This document shows positions 1 through 7,863 of a stretch of 49,561 bases of DNA, in pieces. Position numbers and translations under genes: made by a program. Numbering within the stretch: the stretch's first letter is position 1; the number at the start of each line of letters is the position of its first letter. The stretch lies in contig CAYQQR010000030.1 of NCBI GenBank assembly GCA_964420035.1, positions 1 to 49,561 on the forward strand, written 5' to 3'. The notes under the pieces were generated by a model. It worked only from the letters and a program-made list of their open reading frames with translations, ran no database searches and was not told the DNA's origin. Origin of the DNA: CAYQQR01 sp964420035. GTDB lineage: Bacteria; Bacteroidota; Bacteroidia; Bacteroidales; SM23-62.

Positions 1-3
1 TTC

Positions 4-11
4 CAAAGATA
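4..11 (-). promoter_or_regulatory. Possible -7 promoter box (TATCTTTG) for a gene left of the window
   Basis: Read on the minus strand the sequence is TATCTTTG, an exact fit to the Bacteroidota -7 consensus TAnnTTTG. No matching -33 TTTG is seen at the usual distance. The gene it would drive lies outside the window, so this is a motif match only. The remaining bases between here and the first gene show nothing else. Confidence 0.3.
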
Positions 12-64
12 CGAAATATTTATATGTAATACTATATCAAGAACGATCTACTAGTTTTACCGGA

Positions 65-460
65 TCAGAAGTGTTTCCAGATAGCCAGAAAGGGATAAAA
101 TCCAGCCACGAACAAAAGGACGGATAGAGGAATGTCCCAACTGGCTATTTTTTTTGCTTTTCCGTTGAAAAACTGCAGAGCTACGGAGATACCGATACGC
201 AGGAAAAATTGAATAAAGAAAAAAGAAAACAGGTTCAGGCTGTAAGGATTGTAAGTCAGGGCACTTTTGAACCTGAACCGGACAATTTCAGAAAAGGCCC
301 GCGACATACCCTGGCCTGGGGATTCTTCACCGGTGATCTCGGAATAAATTGAAGGTACAGGATGGTCGTTCCTTTGTGCAGAAAAAATGCCGGAGTAGAA
401 CATGATGGCCATGATCAATCCGGCAAAACTAATATTCAGGATGTGATAGTTCTTTTTCAG
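65..460 (-). CDS. DUF2752-like small membrane protein lacking the usual cysteines
   Basis: Small membrane protein of about 110-130 residues with two or three hydrophobic segments. The middle holds ESPGQGMSRAFSEI followed by ALTYNPYSL, which matches the DUF2752 pattern CPGCGxTRA...A...NP, except that both cysteines are replaced (Ser and Gln). Function of DUF2752 is unknown. It follows the DUF4190 gene closely (10 bp), an arrangement I associate with Bacteroidota clusters of DUF4190/TM2/DUF2752 genes. The start is uncertain: no ATG precedes the first membrane segment, so I used CTG at 460; TTG at 418 and ATG at 412 are alternatives. A longer frame back to a TTG at 586 would overlap the upstream gene by 116 bp and is unlikely. 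Confidence 0.6.
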   Translation of the reverse strand: MKKNYHILNISFAGLIMAIMFYSGIFSAQRNDHPVPSIYSEITGEESPGQGMSRAFSEIVRFRFKSALTYNPYSLNLFSFFFIQFFLRIGISVALQFFNGKAKKIASWDIPLSVLLFVAGFYPFLAIWKHF

Positions 461-470
461 GTAAAGTGCT

Positions 471-1172
471 TTACTGGATATCTTCTGCTTCTTCCAGGGC
501 TTTCTCGTATTTCTTTTCCAGTTCCCTGAATCTTTCTTTTTGTTCTTCGTTGAGCTTGGGAGCAATAGCGCTGATCTTTGTGGCAACGGTAACTGCTTTT
601 ACAGAAACCTCGATATATTCGCTCAGTGCCGAAAGATCACCTTCCTGGGCCTTGTCCACCAGTATGACATAATCCTTAATCAAGTCTTCATAAGCATCCA
701 GAACCATATCGACTTTTTCGTCTGTAACTTCCTCTCCCCATTCAAACTCTTCCCAATCCTTATCTTCTGCTTCAAGATCTTCCAGGGTTTCTTCCAGTTC
801 TTTACCCATCTCGTCAAATTCTTGTTCCCATTCTTCACCGAATTCAGTTTCCATTTCCTGCCGGATCTCTTTGCCTATTTCCTTCATGATTTTTCCCCCG
901 GTTCCCGCGGCTCCGGCAAAGAACAACCACCAGGCCAAAGCGATTGCGGTGCCCAGGATGGACACCACCATAGCGGCTATGATCAGCCCTGTCTGTCCGT
1001 TGGCCTTTCTGGCCTGGCTTAAACCGACAACACTCAAAACAATGGCTACCGCGCCTGGAATAACAGCGAGTACACCAATACAAGGAATAAAAGCAATGAT
1101 GAGTGCGATAATGCCCAGAACGAGTCCGGCGATACCCAGACCCTGACCGGCATTTGTTTTTTGTTCTTCCAT
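471..1172 (-). CDS. DUF4190 domain membrane protein with acidic coiled-coil tail
   Basis: 233 residues. The first ~90 hold two hydrophobic stretches (about 12-55 and 62-88) with LGIAGLVLGIIALI and a glycine-rich turn, typical of DUF4190. After this comes a very acidic helical region (many Glu in about 95-155) and a second charged helix at the C terminus, which suggests a cytoplasmic coiled-coil domain. Function is not known. ATG at 1172 is preceded by a good promoter (1207-1235), so this gene probably opens a short operon with the DUF2752-like gene downstream. Confidence 0.75.
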   Translation of the reverse strand: MEEQKTNAGQGLGIAGLVLGIIALIIAFIPCIGVLAVIPGAVAIVLSVVGLSQARKANGQTGLIIAAMVVSILGTAIALAWWLFFAGAAGTGGKIMKEIGKEIRQEMETEFGEEWEQEFDEMGKELEETLEDLEAEDKDWEEFEWGEEVTDEKVDMVLDAYEDLIKDYVILVDKAQEGDLSALSEYIEVSVKAVTVATKISAIAPKLNEEQKERFRELEKKYEKALEEAEDIQ

Positions 1173-1206
1173 CTTAAAGTGTTTTTGAATTAATGATTGC
1201 CAAAAC

Positions 1207-1235
1207 CAAAGATAATCAATAAAATCACATGCAAA
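1207..1235 (-). promoter_or_regulatory. Bacteroidota-type promoter for the DUF4190 gene
   Basis: On the minus strand a TTTG (1232-1235) is followed after 17 bp by TATCTTTG (1207-1214). This fits the -33/-7 promoter architecture TTTG...TAnnTTTG of Bacteroidota. Transcription would begin about 28 bp upstream of the ATG at 1172. Confidence 0.6.
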
Positions 1236-1241
1236 GATTTC

Positions 1242-1745
1242 TTACCGGGAATCAAAGTACTTCAGCAAATCACCCTCAAGGCTGCCCGTAATGGGCCTTT
1301 CGACAATCCGGGCATACTCCTTCCCGTTAATGTAAAAAATGAAAGTCGGGACCCGCTCGATGTTGAGTTCTGCTACGCGGGTATGTTTTGATTCTTTGGA
1401 CCGGTCGACACAGATCATGTCTATCCCCGATATGGGATAACCTGTTTGTTTCATGATCTTGTAGAACCTGGGGACTTCCTTTTTGGAATCGGAACACCAG
1501 GTACCTAATATGATTTGTATATCCGAAGCCATTAATAAACCGGTATTGATCCCGGAAAGAATGCCTTCATCGACGATATAATCATCATAATATTGCTGAT
1601 ACCAGGTTGAATCTTCTATTCCTTCCAGGTTACAGCGACCGTAAAGTACCGGCTGATTGATGCGTTCATCCACAATAACCTTATTCTGTCCACAAAGGGG
1701 AAAACAGAATATAGAGAGTATTATGATAAGTTTCAGGTGTTTCAT
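1242..1745 (-). CDS. Secreted thioredoxin-fold protein with a single active-site cysteine (WCSDS)
   Basis: 167 residues. An N-terminal signal peptide (hydrophobic MKHLKLIIILSIFCFPLCG) suggests export to the periplasm. The thioredoxin core is visible as IILGTWCSDSKKEVPRF, then a cis-proline motif RVPTFIFY about 50 residues later. The active site is CxxS, not CxxC, so a classical dithiol oxidoreductase is not expected; a monothiol or thiol-sensing role is possible. The start ATG overlaps the mutB stop by 4 bp (ATGA), so the two are very likely translationally coupled. I know of no direct role in methylmalonyl-CoA metabolism. Family assignment is solid, function is not. Confidence 0.75.
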   Translation of the reverse strand: MKHLKLIIILSIFCFPLCGQNKVIVDERINQPVLYGRCNLEGIEDSTWYQQYYDDYIVDEGILSGINTGLLMASDIQIILGTWCSDSKKEVPRFYKIMKQTGYPISGIDMICVDRSKESKHTRVAELNIERVPTFIFYINGKEYARIVERPITGSLEGDLLKYFDSR

Positions 1746-3898
1746 TGCATGGGTTCTGAAACGGTTTCAATCAGGATCTCCAGAACCTTAGCAGCTGCAT
1801 AGGAAATGGATGTGCCGGGACCGAAAATGGCAAGAACACCCTTCCTGTACAAAAAATCGTAATCCTGGGGTGGAATGATTCCCCCGGCTATAACCATAAT
1901 GTCTTCACGTCCAAGCTTTTTAAGTTCTTTCAGGGCTTCGGGTATCAGTGTTTTATGTCCGCCTGCCAGGCTGCTGATACCCAGCACATGCACATCGTTT
2001 TCTACGGCCTGGCGGGCTGCTTCTGCAGGGGTTTGGAAGAGAGGACCGATGTCGACATCGAAACCGATATCGGCATAGCCTGTCGCAACCACCTTAGCAC
2101 CCCGGTCATGGCCGTCCTGTCCCAGTTTGGCGATCATGATCCTGGGTTGCCGTCCCTCCAATCCGGCAAAGGTCCGCGCCATCTCCCGTGCTTTGTTGAA
2201 TGCAGTATTCTTACCTGATTCAGTGGAATAAACACCGGAAATATTTCTTATCTCAGCCTTGTACCGTCCCACCACTTTCTCGAGAGCCATGGATATCTCT
2301 CCCAGGGAGGCCCGGTTTTTTGCTGCTTCCACACTGAGTTCAAGGAGGTTCCCCTTGCCGGTCCGCATAGCTTCACCCAGCGCCTCCAGGGAACGGTTTA
2401 CGGCTTTACGGTTACGTTCCTTTTTGAGTTTTTCCAGTCGGGCGAGCTGGGATTTTCTGACGGCGGCATTGTCAACCTCAAGTATTTCCAGGGGTTCTTC
2501 TTTTTCCAGCTTGAATTTGTTGATGCCGACAATGGTGTCTTTACCGGCATCGATGCGGGCTTGTTTTCTTGCAGCAGCCTCTTCAATACGCATTTTTGGA
2601 AGGCCCGTTTCGATGGCTTTGGCCATACCACCCAGGTCCTCAACTTCCTGGATAAGCTTCCAGGCTTTATGTGCCAGCGAGTGGGTCAGGTGTTCCACAT
2701 AATAGGAACCTGCCCATGGATCTACAGTGCGGGAGACCTGGGTTTCGTCCTGTATAAACAGCTGGGTGTTCCTGGCAACGCGGGCAGAGAAATCGGTTGG
2801 AAGCGCAACGGCTTCATCCAGGGCATTGGTGTGCAAACTTTGGGTATGACCCAGTACTGCAGCCATTGCTTCAATGCAGGTACGGGCTACATTGTTATAA
2901 GGATCCTGCTCTGTGAGACTCCAACCGGAAGTTTGGGAATGGGTCCTAAGGGCCAGCGATTTTGGATTTTTGGGATTGAACTCTTTGACTATCTTGGCCC
3001 AGAGCAGCCGGGCAGCACGCATTTTGGCGATCTCCATGAAATGGTTCATACCGATGGCCCAGAAAAAAGAAACCCTTGGGGCAAAGGCATCGATATCCAA
3101 CCCGGCTTTCAATCCGGCCCGCAGATATTCCAATCCGTCGGCCAGGGTATAAGCCAGTTCCAGGTCGGCAGTGGCCCCTGCTTCCTGCATGTGATACCCC
3201 GAAACACTTATAGAATTAAATCGGGGCATGTTTTGTGAGGTGTAAGCAAGGATATCCGCGATAATACGCATGGAAGCCTCGGGAGGATAGATGTAGGTGT
3301 TCCGCACCATGAACTCTTTAAGGATGTCGTTTTGTATGGTTCCGCTCAGCTGGTCCAGGGAAACGCCCTGCTCGAGTCCGGCAACAATATAGAAAGCCAT
3401 CACCGGCAGAACGGCACCGTTCATGGTCATAGAAACCGACATTTTATCCAGGGGGATGCCGTCAAAGAGGATCTTCATATCCAGGATGGAATCGACCGCT
3501 ACACCTGCTTTACCCACATCGCCGATCACCCTTTCATGATCACTGTCGTAGCCCCGGTGTGTGGCCAGATCAAAGGCTATCGACAATCCACGCTGACCGG
3601 CGGCGAGGTTTCTCCTGTAAAAAGCATTGGATTCTTCGGCAGTGCTGAACCCTGCATACTGCCGGATGGTCCAGGGACGGGTGACGTACATGGTGGAATA
3701 GGGACCGCGGAGAAAAGGAGGGATACCGGCAGCATAGTCCAGGTGTTCCATTCCCTCCAAGTCCCCCGGGGTATAAAAGGGTTTAACCGGTATGAATTCC
3801 GGGGTATTCCAGAGCTCCTCAGCAGGAAAATCTTTTCTGCCTTCCCCGGAAGGCTTCCCCTTAAAAATGATGTCTACTTTTGAAAAATCTGGTTTCAT
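1742..3898 (-). CDS. mutB: Methylmalonyl-CoA mutase, large (catalytic) subunit
   Basis: Interconverts (R)-methylmalonyl-CoA and succinyl-CoA with adenosylcobalamin, in propionate formation or degradation. 718 residues, the normal length. The substrate barrel includes RQYAGF (Tyr81, the conserved active-site tyrosine) and SGYHMQEAGA (His near residue 236). The C-terminal B12-binding domain starts near residue 584 and carries the DxHxxG cobalamin motif as DGHDRG (Asp595, His597, Gly600). It lies 24 bp downstream of mutA and overlaps the next gene by 4 bp, so all three are probably one operon. Identity is certain; the direction of the pathway is inferred. Confidence 0.97.
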   Translation of the reverse strand: MKPDFSKVDIIFKGKPSGEGRKDFPAEELWNTPEFIPVKPFYTPGDLEGMEHLDYAAGIPPFLRGPYSTMYVTRPWTIRQYAGFSTAEESNAFYRRNLAAGQRGLSIAFDLATHRGYDSDHERVIGDVGKAGVAVDSILDMKILFDGIPLDKMSVSMTMNGAVLPVMAFYIVAGLEQGVSLDQLSGTIQNDILKEFMVRNTYIYPPEASMRIIADILAYTSQNMPRFNSISVSGYHMQEAGATADLELAYTLADGLEYLRAGLKAGLDIDAFAPRVSFFWAIGMNHFMEIAKMRAARLLWAKIVKEFNPKNPKSLALRTHSQTSGWSLTEQDPYNNVARTCIEAMAAVLGHTQSLHTNALDEAVALPTDFSARVARNTQLFIQDETQVSRTVDPWAGSYYVEHLTHSLAHKAWKLIQEVEDLGGMAKAIETGLPKMRIEEAAARKQARIDAGKDTIVGINKFKLEKEEPLEILEVDNAAVRKSQLARLEKLKKERNRKAVNRSLEALGEAMRTGKGNLLELSVEAAKNRASLGEISMALEKVVGRYKAEIRNISGVYSTESGKNTAFNKAREMARTFAGLEGRQPRIMIAKLGQDGHDRGAKVVATGYADIGFDVDIGPLFQTPAEAARQAVENDVHVLGISSLAGGHKTLIPEALKELKKLGREDIMVIAGGIIPPQDYDFLYRKGVLAIFGPGTSISYAAAKVLEILIETVSEPMQ

Positions 3899-3922
3899 TC
3901 TTTTTCTCTATCAATGATCCGA

Positions 3923-5782
3923 CTATGTATCCAGCAAATCCTGATATTGTTTCAATTCTTCCAGCAGACTGGAACGGATGTGGATGAAATGTGCCACTCC
4001 TGTTGCTTTCAGCTCTTCCAGATCGGCTTCCGGATAACCGGCGATGATCGGGATGTAGCGATCCCGGCATTCAGGAACCACAGCCCCTGCCAATTCCTTA
4101 TAGTTTTCATCGGCACTGCAAAGCACCACCATGTCTGGTTTTGCTTCATGCATGGCCTCCAGGCCTTCGCGGATACTTGGAAACCCCAGGTTATCCAGGA
4201 TGTCGAACCCGGCAACGGCGAAAAAGTTGTTGGCAAATTCCGCACGGGCTCTCCGCATCCCCGGATGACCATAAGTAAAAAGAAACACTTTGGGGGTTTT
4301 GCCGCTTCGCTCGGTGCGCAACCGGATTTTTTCAACTTCATATGATAATCTGTTTTGTGGCAGCGGTTTGCACACCTGACCCTTTGCCCGGGAAGAAATG
4401 ATAACATCTTCCAGTTTAACTGAATCCAGGATCTCTTCTTCTGCATTGGGGTACTGGTTGGTACCGACCAGTATCTTTTTTCTTTTGGCCAGCTGCTCCT
4501 GTTTTTGCCGGGCGGCGTTGAACACCTGTTTTTGGAAATGCCCCTTGCACAACAATTCATAATATCCTCCCCGGTTCCGGATATCCAGGAAGATCTGCCA
4601 GGCTTCCCTGCACAGTTCACCGCTAAGGTATTCTATGTAATAGCTTCCTGCAGCCGGATCGGATACCTTTCCGAAGTAGGCCTCTTCCTGCAAAATGATC
4701 TGAATGTTCCGGGCAATACGCGTGCTGAATCCGGAGGGTGAAGCAAAGATGGCGTCGAAGGGTTCGACACACAGACTGTCCGTTCCTGCCAGGACAGCCG
4801 ACATGGCTTCGGAGGTTGTCCGCAACATATTTACATAAGGGTCGAAGATGGTTTTGTTCCAACGGGTGGTGGTTGAATGGATGTAGGTTTTGGCATCGGT
4901 CTTTTCAGAACCTTCATAGGCAGAAACAATCCCCGACCATAAATAACGCAGGGCTCTCAGTTTGGCAATTTCCATGAAGTAGTTGGAGCCTACGCCCATG
5001 TTAAACTGTATGGCATGGGCTACTTTCCCGACCTGCAATCCGGCATCGGTATACCATTCCAGGTACTGGTTGGCCTGTGCCAGACTAAAGGCCAGTTCCT
5101 GCAACGAGGAGGCACCGGCATTGACATAATGGCGTCCGTTTACTGCAAGCATCTTTAATTTAGCAGACTGTGCGTTATGAATTCGCAGTAATTCTTGGCC
5201 CATTTCCTTGTCTGATTGCAGTGCGTTGTAATGATCGCCTGTTTGGAGCAGATTTCCCAGAGGATCATAGTTGAGGGAACCTTTTAATTCGGTGTTCGGA
5301 TTGGAATGGGATTTTGTCCAGGTGCGCAATTTTTGCAGGAACCCGGGAAAATCCTTCAGTCCTTCGAAATGCATGGATACCATCTCAGCTTGGATTCCGT
5401 TCAGAAGTTCCTTCAGAAAGGAATTATCGGGAAGATCCGTGTTTTTAAAGATGAATCCCAGGGAATTGGCACCCCTTTTCAAAACGCTAAGGGCCGTTTT
5501 GTTGGCTTCACGAACATCTTCGACAAGAATATCCTGCCGGATTTCCCAGGGATTACCATAGGGCTGGTTCCCGCGGATGAAGGGCCATTTCCCCGGGTCG
5601 CTGCCCAGATCAGGACTGCTTACCAGATCCGCTTTCCTGTAAAAAGGTTTGACCCGGATGTTTTCATCGCTGTGCCAGATCAGCTTTTTTTCATAATCCG
5701 CGCCCTTCAGGTCTTTAAGGATCTTCCTCTCCCAGGCTTCTGTGGATACCCGAGGGAATGCATCAAACAACTTTTCTGTCAT
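3923..5782 (-). CDS. mutA: Methylmalonyl-CoA mutase, small (non-catalytic) subunit
   Basis: Partner subunit of the heterodimeric mutase. About 619 residues from ATG at 5782 (MTEKLFDAFP...), which matches the family's usual N terminus; a TTG nine codons earlier overlaps a promoter box and is unlikely. The barrel is recognisable (PWEIRQDI where the large subunit has RQYAGF), so the catalytic tyrosine is absent, and the C-terminal domain has YGHPGM where DGHDRG would bind cobalamin. Both losses are known for this subunit. It is the first gene of the mutA-mutB-thioredoxin unit. Confidence 0.95.
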   Translation of the reverse strand: MTEKLFDAFPRVSTEAWERKILKDLKGADYEKKLIWHSDENIRVKPFYRKADLVSSPDLGSDPGKWPFIRGNQPYGNPWEIRQDILVEDVREANKTALSVLKRGANSLGFIFKNTDLPDNSFLKELLNGIQAEMVSMHFEGLKDFPGFLQKLRTWTKSHSNPNTELKGSLNYDPLGNLLQTGDHYNALQSDKEMGQELLRIHNAQSAKLKMLAVNGRHYVNAGASSLQELAFSLAQANQYLEWYTDAGLQVGKVAHAIQFNMGVGSNYFMEIAKLRALRYLWSGIVSAYEGSEKTDAKTYIHSTTTRWNKTIFDPYVNMLRTTSEAMSAVLAGTDSLCVEPFDAIFASPSGFSTRIARNIQIILQEEAYFGKVSDPAAGSYYIEYLSGELCREAWQIFLDIRNRGGYYELLCKGHFQKQVFNAARQKQEQLAKRKKILVGTNQYPNAEEEILDSVKLEDVIISSRAKGQVCKPLPQNRLSYEVEKIRLRTERSGKTPKVFLFTYGHPGMRRARAEFANNFFAVAGFDILDNLGFPSIREGLEAMHEAKPDMVVLCSADENYKELAGAVVPECRDRYIPIIAGYPEADLEELKATGVAHFIHIRSSLLEELKQYQDLLDT

Positions 5783-5806
5783 GAATCTTGCAGTTGAATG
5801 GAACTG

Positions 5807-5814
5807 CAAATTTA
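5807..5814 (-). promoter_or_regulatory. -7 promoter box (TAAATTTG) upstream of mutA
   Basis: TAAATTTG on the minus strand fits TAnnTTTG and lies 24 bp upstream of the mutA ATG at 5782. No clear -33 TTTG is present, so this is a moderate-quality site. It supports the ATG at 5782 over the upstream TTG. Confidence 0.4.
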
Positions 5815-5848
5815 AGAGAAAAAGATCACTCCGGGAGAATGATTAATG

Positions 5849-7243
5849 TCATCTGCCCACCATCTTGGATGGGTCAACCCATTCATCAAAATCTTTTTCT
5901 GTTAGATAACCCAGTTCCAGTGCTGCTTCCTTTAGCGTAGCATTATCTTTGAAAGCTTTCTTGGCAATCTCTGCTGCTTTGTCATAACCAATATGCGGAT
6001 TCAGTGCAGTAACCAGCATAAGCGAATTTCTCAGGTTCTTTTCTATGACCTCGTGGTTGGGCTCTATACCGGCAGCGCAATTATCACTGAATGAGACACA
6101 GGCATCACCCAGTAAACGGGCCGATTGTAATAAATTATAGATCATGACCGGTTTGAATACATTCAGCTCAAAATGGCCGTTACTGCCCCCGATGTTAATG
6201 CTTACATCGTTACCCATAACTTGTGCACATACCATGGTCAGCGCTTCTGCCTGGGTGGGATTCACCTTACCCGGCATAATGGAGGAGCCCGGTTCATTTG
6301 CCGGTATGAATATCTCTCCAATCCCGCTGCGCGGTCCGGATGATAGTACGCGAATGTCGTTGGTAATTTTCATCAGGCTAACCGCAAGGGTTTTCAGGGC
6401 ACCCGAAGTTTCTACAATGGCATCGTGTGCAGCCAGGGATTCGTATTTATTCGGTGCGGTTTTTATGGGCAATCCTGTTAGTTCGGCAATTTTTCCGGCT
6501 ACTTTATCGGCATAATTCCCAGGCGTATTTATACCGGTTCCGACCGCAGTGCCACCAAGCGCTATCTCGGAAAGATGATCCAGTGTATTTTCCAAAGCTT
6601 TAAGTCCATGATCGAGCTGGGAAACGTAACCGGAAAATTCCTGACCCAGGGTGATCGGGGTGGCGTCCATCCAATGGGTACGCCCGATCTTGACAAGGTC
6701 CATAAAGTCATCTGACTTTTTCTTAAGGGTATCCCTTAATTTTTTGACACCGGGAATACAAGTTTCCGATATTATTTTATAGGCCGCGATATGCATGGCC
6801 GTAGGAAAGGTGTCGTTGGATGACTGGGATTTGTTGACATCATCGTTGGGATGGATGATATGCTGATCTTCACCCAGCTTATTACCCTTCAATACGTGGG
6901 CCCGGTTGGCAATAACTTCGTTAACATTCATGTTGGACTGGGTTCCCGAACCGGTTTGCCAAACAACCAGGGGGAATTGATCATCCAGGTCACCGGCAAT
7001 GATTTCATCACAAACTTTCGCTATCAATTCCGCCTTTTCCTTATCCAGCGCCCCCAGCTCATGGTTGGTAAGAGCAGCGGCTTTTTTCAGGTAGCCGAAG
7101 GCTTGAATGATCTCAACCGGCATTCTTTCGGTGCCGATCCTGAAGTTGTTTTTGGATCGCTGGGTTTGAGCGCCCCAGTATTTATCAGCGGGAACCTCGA
7201 TATTTCCCATAGTGTCTTTTTCAATGCGAACAGACATAGTCAT
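5849..7243 (-). CDS. fumC: Fumarate hydratase, class II
   Basis: Reversible hydration of fumarate to (S)-malate, in the cytoplasm; iron-independent class II enzyme of the aspartase/fumarase superfamily. 464 residues. The superfamily signature GSSIMPGKVNPTQ lies near residues 316-328, and the substrate-binding stretch GSGTQSNMNVNEVIANRA near the middle of the N-terminal half. GRTHWMDATPITLGQEF also fits. Two in-frame ATGs (7243 and 7237) are both plausible starts. It follows the CAP-domain gene by only 10 bp, so the two may be co-transcribed. With mutA/mutB next to it, a role in a succinate-propionate branch is a reasonable inference. Confidence 0.97.
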   Translation of the reverse strand: MTMSVRIEKDTMGNIEVPADKYWGAQTQRSKNNFRIGTERMPVEIIQAFGYLKKAAALTNHELGALDKEKAELIAKVCDEIIAGDLDDQFPLVVWQTGSGTQSNMNVNEVIANRAHVLKGNKLGEDQHIIHPNDDVNKSQSSNDTFPTAMHIAAYKIISETCIPGVKKLRDTLKKKSDDFMDLVKIGRTHWMDATPITLGQEFSGYVSQLDHGLKALENTLDHLSEIALGGTAVGTGINTPGNYADKVAGKIAELTGLPIKTAPNKYESLAAHDAIVETSGALKTLAVSLMKITNDIRVLSSGPRSGIGEIFIPANEPGSSIMPGKVNPTQAEALTMVCAQVMGNDVSINIGGSNGHFELNVFKPVMIYNLLQSARLLGDACVSFSDNCAAGIEPNHEVIEKNLRNSLMLVTALNPHIGYDKAAEIAKKAFKDNATLKEAALELGYLTEKDFDEWVDPSKMVGR

Positions 7244-7253
7244 AGAGATTTGG

Positions 7254-7733
7254 TTATTCAGGTATGTTCAGAAACATGTGTGTTACATAAGTTCCTCCAT
7301 CGCTGGCCTGGGCCGTGCCCGGACCGGACTGGGTGTATTCGCCTTCCAGGACCTTAACATAACTGGTGTCGGCGATCCAGCTGGCAACCAATTCCTCAGC
7401 GGTTTGGTTTCTTGTATAGGAAACCAATGCACCGTAATTGGTTCCTCCCAATTTGTCTTTTACGACATCGAAACGGTCCTCAATGGTTTCATAACCCAGT
7501 TCAATCTCTCCATTGGCCATCTTCTCACTGTGGATCTTTGCTTCTTTCACCATAACGAATTGCAGAACAAGTTCATTGAGGCCCTGTGAAACCCGGTGGT
7601 CATTCACTTCGTCGTGAATGGCTTTTTCGAATGCGGTAACCCGGGTAAAATCATCATCATCTTTCTTACAGGACCAAGTCGATACCAGGCCAAGTATGGC
7701 AAGAGCTGTTATTGGTTTTAACAGAATTTTCAT
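7254..7733 (-). CDS. CAP-domain (SCP/PR1-like) lipoprotein
   Basis: 159 residues. The N terminus has a short hydrophobic segment ending in TWSC followed by KKDDDD, consistent with a lipoprotein signal; a Cys followed by charged Lys/Asp resembles signals that send Bacteroidota lipoproteins to the cell surface. The body shows CAP-family features: VNDHRVSQGLNELV, HSEKMA, a GTNYGALVSYT stretch, ASWI and a C-terminal THMFLN. Biochemical function of bacterial CAP proteins is mostly unknown. It sits 10 bp upstream of fumC, but no functional link is evident. Confidence 0.75.
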   Translation of the reverse strand: MKILLKPITALAILGLVSTWSCKKDDDDFTRVTAFEKAIHDEVNDHRVSQGLNELVLQFVMVKEAKIHSEKMANGEIELGYETIEDRFDVVKDKLGGTNYGALVSYTRNQTAEELVASWIADTSYVKVLEGEYTQSGPGTAQASDGGTYVTHMFLNIPE

Positions 7734-7772
7734 GTTAGAATGGATTTGATATGATCATTAAATTTAATAAAA

Positions 7773-7863
7773 ATTCAGGATTCAGGGTTAAATCACACCC
7801 ACACCCAATCCCCACACCCCCATTCTGCCTGTCTGCAGGCAGGCAGAATCCTGAATCCTGAAT
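7773..7863. repeat. Nested inverted repeat with central palindrome
   Basis: The outer arms ATTCAGGATTCAGG (7773-7786) and CCTGAATCCTGAAT (7850-7863) are exact reverse complements and each is itself built of a repeated ATTCAGG. Between them is a second hairpin, TTCTGCCTG (7823-7831) and CAGGCAGAA (7840-7848), with an 8-bp loop. The element fills almost the whole space between prfB and the CAP gene, and its right arm runs to the prfB stop codon. It could end prfB transcription, but there is no T-run directly after the inner hairpin. The inner palindrome resembles the one at 43086-43106. Confidence 0.75.

Noticed and set aside
2561..3238. 225-codon plus-strand frame opposite mutB
   Set aside because: Shadow of a conserved gene; no homology pattern or promoter.
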